Origin: Mycolicibacterium fallax
GTDB lineage: Bacteria > Actinomycetota > Actinomycetes > Mycobacteriales > Mycobacteriaceae
Direction: 5' to 3'
DNA: 64,000 nt
NCBI RefSeq assembly: GCF_010726955.1
Contig: NZ_AP022603.1
Coordinates: 3,410,001 to 3,474,000, forward strand
In this document: one piece after another, positions 60,090 to 64,000 of the stretch
How the letters are laid out: every line of letters starts with the position of its first letter
Numbering within the stretch: position 1 is the stretch's first letter
The notes under the pieces: model-generated
Told to the model about the DNA's origin: nothing
Databases searched by the model: none
Seen by the model: only the letters and a program-made list of their open reading frames with translations
Position numbers and translations under genes: made by a program

Positions 60090-62321
60090 ATGTCCGACCC
60101 GGAGCAGGGACACGCCGGCCACCAGCCGGGATCCGCCGAACACGAGCACGCCACCCAGACACAGAGCCCAGCGCCCAGCGCCCAAGATCCTCACGCCGGT
60201 CACGGGGAGCATCTGGCCCACGTCGGACACGACGCCGATGCCGGGCACGCGGGCCATGATCGACATGCCGGACACGGCGCGCACGGCGAGATGTTCCGCC
60301 GCCGGTTCTGGGTCAGCCTTGTTCTGTCGGTGCCGGTGGTGGTGTTCAGCCACATGATCGCCGAGCTGTTCGGCTACACACTGCCGGACTTTCCCGGTAT
60401 GTCGTGGATCGCCCCGATTCTGGGCACGGTGATCTTCTTCTACGGCGGCATGCCGTTTCTCACCGGCGGCTGGGCCGAGCTGAAGTCCCGCCGTCCCGGG
60501 ATGATGCTTCTGATCGGGATGGCGATCAGCGTCGCGTTCATCGCCTCCTGGGTCACCACCCTGGGGGTCGGGGGCTTCAACCTGGACTTCTGGTGGGAGC
60601 TGGCGCTGCTGATCGTCATCATGCTGCTGGGGCATTGGCTGGAGATGCGAGCCCTGGGTTCCGCATCGGGGGCACTCGACGCGCTGGCCGCGATGCTGCC
60701 CGACACCGCCGAGAAGGTCACCGACGACGGAGTCCGTGAGGTCGCTGTCTCGGAGCTGGATCTAGGTGATGTCGTGCTGGTGCGCGCCGGTGCCCGGGTG
60801 CCGGCCGATGGCGCGGTCACCGACGGCCGCGCCGAGGTAGACGAATCAATGATCACCGGTGAGTCCAAGCCGGTGACCCGACAGGTCGGCGACACCGTGG
60901 TGGCCGGCACCGTCGCCACCGACAGCGCCCTGCGGGTTCAGATCACCGCGGTCGGCGACGACACCGCCCTGGCCGGCATTCAGCGGATGGTCGCCGCCGC
61001 GCAAGCTTCCTCGTCACGGGCGCAGGCGCTCGCCGACAAAGCCGCAGCCTTCCTGTTTTATTTTGCGACCGGCGCGGGCATCATCACCTTTTTGGTGTGG
61101 GCGCTGCTGCTCGGGAATCTCGATGAGGCGGTGGTCCGCACCGTCACCGTGCTGGTCATCGCGTGCCCGCATGCCCTCGGATTGGCGATCCCGCTGGTCA
61201 TCGCGATCTCCACCGAACGCGCCGCCCGGGCCGGGGTGCTGGTCAAAGACCGGCTGGCGCTGGAGCGGATGCGCACCGTCGACGTGGTGCTCTTCGATAA
61301 GACCGGCACCCTGACCGAGGGGCGGCATCGGGTCACCGGCGTCGTCGCCACGACCGGGATCAGTGAGGAGCAGTTGCTCGCGCTGGCAGCGGCGGTCGAG
61401 TCCGACAGTGAGCATCCGGTGGCCCGCGCCATCGTGGCCGCGGCGCAATCGCGCGTGCCGTTCAGTGAGCGGGTCGTCGCTTCGGATTTCCGGTCGCTGC
61501 CCGGTCGCGGCGTGCGGGCCAGGGTCGACGGGCTGGACGTTTCGGTCGGTGGCCCGGCGATGCTGGCCGACCTGCGACTGCCGGTCCCCGAAGGTGTCAG
61601 CGCGGTGACCCGCGGGTGGGTGCAGCGCGGCGCCTCGGTGCTGCATATTGCCCGCGATGGTCATGTGCTGGGCGCGGTGGCGCTCGAGGATGCCGTTCGG
61701 GAGGAATCGCGTCAGGCAATCGACGCCCTGCACGCCCGAAACGTCAAGGTGGCCTTGATCACCGGCGATGCCCAACAGGTCGCCGACGCGGTCGCTGCCG
61801 ATCTGGGCATCGATGAGGTGTTCGCCGAGGTGCTGCCCGAACATAAGGACGCGAAGGTCGCCGAACTGCAGAACCGTGGGCACCGAGTGGCGATGGTCGG
61901 CGATGGGGTCAACGACGCGCCGGCGTTGGCCCGCGCCGAGGTCGGTGTGGCCATCGGTGCCGGTACCGACGTCGCGATCGAGTCTGCTGGAGTGGTGCTG
62001 GCGGCCAACGATCCGCGGGCGGTGTTATCGATCATCGAACTTTCGCACGCCAGCTACCGCAAGATGTGGCAGAACCTGGTGTGGGCGACCGGATACAACA
62101 TCATTGCCGTGCCGTTGGCCGCTGGTGTGCTGGCCCCGATCGGGGTGGTGCTGCCGCCGGCTGCAGCCGCAGTGCTGATGTCGATCTCGACGATCGTCGT
62201 CGCGCTCAATGCCCAGTTGTTGCGCCGCCTCGATCTGGACCCCGCCCGCTTGGCCAGCTCCCGACAGGCCACTGGCCGCACCTGCGCGAGCAGAGACGCC
62301 GTAGTGAATACCCATGGCTAG
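60090..62321 (+). CDS. copB: CopB-type heavy-metal P1B ATPase (CPH motif)
   Basis: 743 residues; ATG at 60090 with AGGAG. The N-terminus has no HMA domain but a His/Gly-rich region (repeats of H-A-G-H: 'HAGHDRHAGHGAHGE'). Transmembrane motif is CPH in 'LVIACPHALGLAIPLVIAIS', the signature of P1B-3 (CopB) pumps for Cu(II)/Ag or Cu(I). Other motifs: TGES, DKTGT, 'SEHPVARAI', '[22 protein letters not shown]'. Complements the CPC-type CopA at 40 kb. An 8-nt overlap couples it to the next gene. Confidence 0.93.
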   Translation: MSDPEQGHAGHQPGSAEHEHATQTQSPAPSAQDPHAGHGEHLAHVGHDADAGHAGHDRHAGHGAHGEMFRRRFWVSLVLSVPVVVFSHMIAELFGYTLPDFPGMSWIAPILGTVIFFYGGMPFLTGGWAELKSRRPGMMLLIGMAISVAFIASWVTTLGVGGFNLDFWWELALLIVIMLLGHWLEMRALGSASGALDALAAMLPDTAEKVTDDGVREVAVSELDLGDVVLVRAGARVPADGAVTDGRAEVDESMITGESKPVTRQVGDTVVAGTVATDSALRVQITAVGDDTALAGIQRMVAAAQASSSRAQALADKAAAFLFYFATGAGIITFLVWALLLGNLDEAVVRTVTVLVIACPHALGLAIPLVIAISTERAARAGVLVKDRLALERMRTVDVVLFDKTGTLTEGRHRVTGVVATTGISEEQLLALAAAVESDSEHPVARAIVAAAQSRVPFSERVVASDFRSLPGRGVRARVDGLDVSVGGPAMLADLRLPVPEGVSAVTRGWVQRGASVLHIARDGHVLGAVALEDAVREESRQAIDALHARNVKVALITGDAQQVADAVAADLGIDEVFAEVLPEHKDAKVAELQNRGHRVAMVGDGVNDAPALARAEVGVAIGAGTDVAIESAGVVLAANDPRAVLSIIELSHASYRKMWQNLVWATGYNIIAVPLAAGVLAPIGVVLPPAAAAVLMSISTIVVALNAQLLRRLDLDPARLASSRQATGRTCASRDAVVNTHG

Positions 62322-63159
62322 ATGGTCCTTTCGTGGCTGGGCGGGTGCCGTCATCGCGGTCACGGTGGTGATGCTGGGGGCCTGCACTAGCCCGCCACCG
62401 TCGGCGCCGACTCTGCAAGAGCCGGCATCCAGTGTGTCCCCGTCGGCACCTAGTGTGGCTTTGACGCCGGCGCTCGACCATGTGCACGGTCTGCATCTCG
62501 ACGCGCAGGGGACGGTGTTGGCCGGCACCCACACCGGCTTGGTAGCGATCGACACCGCCGGTCGCACCGCACGCATCGGGGAATCCGACGACGACTTCAT
62601 GGGGTTGACTGGAGTGCCGGGGACCGACCACCTGTTTGCTTCCGGACATCCTGGAGCGTCGAGCTCGATGCCCAACCCGTTGGGGTTGATCGAAAGCACC
62701 GATGGTGGGCGTAGCTGGGCGGCGAAGTCGCTGACCGGCGAAGTCGACTTTCACGCCCTGGCCACCGATGGCGAGGTTCTCGTCGGCTTCGACGGACGAA
62801 CAGGCCTGTTGATCTCCACCAACGCCGGCATGGACTGGACCGCCGGCGCCGCATTGGCCGCCGCCGCCCTCGCCGTCACCGACACCGGAATATTGGCGCT
62901 CACCCGCAATGGACTGCAGCGCAGCACCGACACCGGGCACACCTTCACCGCCGTAGTCGATGCCCCGAGCCTGGCGTTGTTGTCCGCGGCAAAAAGCGGA
63001 TCCTTGTGGGGGGTCGATACGGACGGCACTACGTGGCGCAGCAGAACCGGCCAGGTGTGGGAGCAGCGCGCGGCTGTCGGGCGGGTTGAAGCACTGTTAG
63101 CCATCGACTACGACACCGCCTACGCCGCAAACGCCCAAGAGTTCTACACGTTGGACTGA
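62314..63159 (+). CDS. Lipoprotein with beta-propeller-like (BNR/F510_1955-type) fold
   Basis: 281 residues, ATG within the last codons of copB. Signal peptide with lipobox MLGAC (Cys24), a Ser/Pro linker, then 'HVHGLHLDAQGTVLAGTHTGL' and repeated blades with 'STDGGRSWAAKS', 'STNAGMDWTAGA', 'STDTGHTFTAV' (Asp-box/BNR repeats, S-T-D/N-x-G-x-x-W/F). Such lipoproteins ('F510_1955 family') often follow copper ATPases in actinobacteria. Probably an envelope metal-binding or sensor-like protein rather than a glycosidase (inference). Confidence 0.82.
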   Translation: MARWSFRGWAGAVIAVTVVMLGACTSPPPSAPTLQEPASSVSPSAPSVALTPALDHVHGLHLDAQGTVLAGTHTGLVAIDTAGRTARIGESDDDFMGLTGVPGTDHLFASGHPGASSSMPNPLGLIESTDGGRSWAAKSLTGEVDFHALATDGEVLVGFDGRTGLLISTNAGMDWTAGAALAAAALAVTDTGILALTRNGLQRSTDTGHTFTAVVDAPSLALLSAAKSGSLWGVDTDGTTWRSRTGQVWEQRAAVGRVEALLAIDYDTAYAANAQEFYTLD

Positions 63160-63271
63160 AAGCGGTCGTTGCTGTCTAGCACGCCCGTCGGCGCCTTGAG
63201 CGAGAGATCGGCGCCACGATCGCACCCCGCATCTACGTAAGTAGATAGTATGTCCGTAGGCGGACGGCACG

Positions 63272-63844
63272 GTGTCGGTGTACCGGGCAGGTGACCTGCA
63301 GCCGATTGGGCAGATTACTGTTGGCGGGATGCCGCATGGTCTGCGGCCCTCGGCCGACGGCTCGATCGTCGTGATCGCCAACACCACGGAGGGCGCACTG
63401 GACGTGATCGACCCCGCAACTGACACGGTATTGGGTTCTGTTCCGGTGGGCGCGAATCCAGCCCAGGTGGCGGTCACGGCGGACGGGCGGTTCGCGTATG
63501 CCGGAATCACCGATCCGTCCGCGGTCGTCAAGGTGGATCTGGACGCCTACACGGTGGTCGCCGCCGCTCCGGTCCCCAGCGACCCCGTGCAGGTGTATCT
63601 GACACCCGATGAGGCCACCGTCATATCGGCTGATCAGGGCACCCGCGATGAACCAGGCAGCACGGCGTCGTCGATCGATACCGCGACAATGACGGTCCGC
63701 AGCACCGCGACCACTGGTTCAGGACCACACGGTGTGGTCGTGGATACCGCTGGAACGCGGGCATGGGCGACGGCTTCGACAACACACCAGGACGTGACAG
63801 TTCCACCTCAGCCGAGTGCTCGACCCGAAATGGCAGCGCGGTGA
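63272..63844 (+). pseudogene. YncE-like beta-propeller gene fragment
   Basis: Open frame of 190 residues from a GTG, with seven-bladed-propeller repeats: 'VGGMPHGLRPSADGSIVVIANTTEGALDVID', 'VGANPAQVAVTADGRFAYAG', 'PVQVYLTPDEATVISADQ', 'GPHGVVVDTAGTRAWATAS'. It lacks the N-terminal signal peptide and first blades expected of such exported proteins (usually over 300 residues), and the last ~20 residues (QDVTVPPQPSARPEM) do not fit a blade, so both ends seem lost or frameshifted. Not coupled to neighbours. Confidence 0.65.
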
Positions 63845-63903
63845 GGAGGATTGCCGTTGTGCGGCACTGCTCGCCTGTCTGGCGATACCGATAAGCTGCG
63901 TGG

Positions 63904-64000
63904 ATGCCGTCACCCGCCGTCCGCGCGGCCGGTCCGGACACGGAGCTGGATCGGCGCACACAGGACAGGATCCTGCGCGCTGCGGCGGCTGCGCAGTCCC
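63904..64000 (+). CDS. TetR-family regulator, N-terminal part (runs off the window)
   Basis: The frame from the ATG at 63904 reads MPSPAVRAAGPDTELDRRT, then QDRILRAAAAAQS, to the last base. The 'RTQDRILRAAAA' pattern is the first helix of TetR DNA-binding domains. Too short for a target to be suggested. Confidence 0.6.
   Translation, partial: MPSPAVRAAGPDTELDRRTQDRILRAAAAAQS

Overview
The window comes from a high-GC actinobacterium, almost certainly a rapidly growing mycobacterium (Mycolicibacterium-like). The main evidence is a steroid-degradation block whose gene order matches Rv3540c-Rv3557c of M. tuberculosis, a 13E12-repeat (DUF222-HNH) gene, a Ddn-type F420 protein, and an mmcO-lpqS-cysK2-MFS block matching Rv0846c-Rv0849. 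No tRNA, rRNA or CRISPR array was seen. All family names are from memory of the families, not from a search.

1-8.8 kb: a tightly coupled five-gene operon (successive 4-bp stop/start overlaps), entered part-way through its first gene. It encodes a membrane protein, a protein with repeated FN3-like domains, a GAP1-type GTPase-associated protein, a vWA-like protein with a DxSxS motif, and a zinc-ribbon GTPase. It looks like one of the poorly characterised GTPase-centred conflict or signalling systems of actinobacteria.

8.8-29.6 kb: cholesterol catabolism. kstR2-fadA6 and ipdC-ipdB-ipdA-echA20 with two SDR genes serve C/D-ring degradation. fadA5, cyp125, chsE1-chsE2-chsH2-chsH1-ltp2 serve side-chain degradation. 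Two perfect KstR2 operators and one perfect KstR operator are visible. Inserted among these genes are an M15 peptidase-like lipoprotein, a TetR/DUF899 pair, a membrane histidine phosphatase, a 13E12 gene with an SOS-like box over its start, and a Ddn homologue.

29.6-38.1 kb: a LuxR-type regulator followed by a small NRPS-like cassette: a stand-alone adenylation domain, a free carrier protein, an FAD amine oxidase and a lysine 2,3-aminomutase-like radical SAM gene. The adenylation pocket has acidic residues that fit a basic substrate such as beta-lysine. The aminomutase gene is broken twice: by an IS21-family element (6-bp target duplication; removing it restores the frame exactly) and, at its 3' end, by an IS256-family element without a target duplication.

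38-64 kb: a mosaic copper/metal-resistance island. It holds two IS256 copies, an IS3 remnant, an intact IS1380 element, a truncated DUF326 gene, copA-copZ with a CsoR-type palindrome, a methyltransferase, a CDF efflux pump with its ArsR regulator, an OmpR/histidine-kinase two-component system, a decayed cysK2 paralogue, mmcO, lpqS, cysK2, an MFS transporter, a BlaI/M56 pair, copB, and partial genes at the right edge. A similar 11-bp-spaced direct repeat occurs upstream of copZ-copA, of the two-component operon and of mmcO, which suggests a shared regulon.
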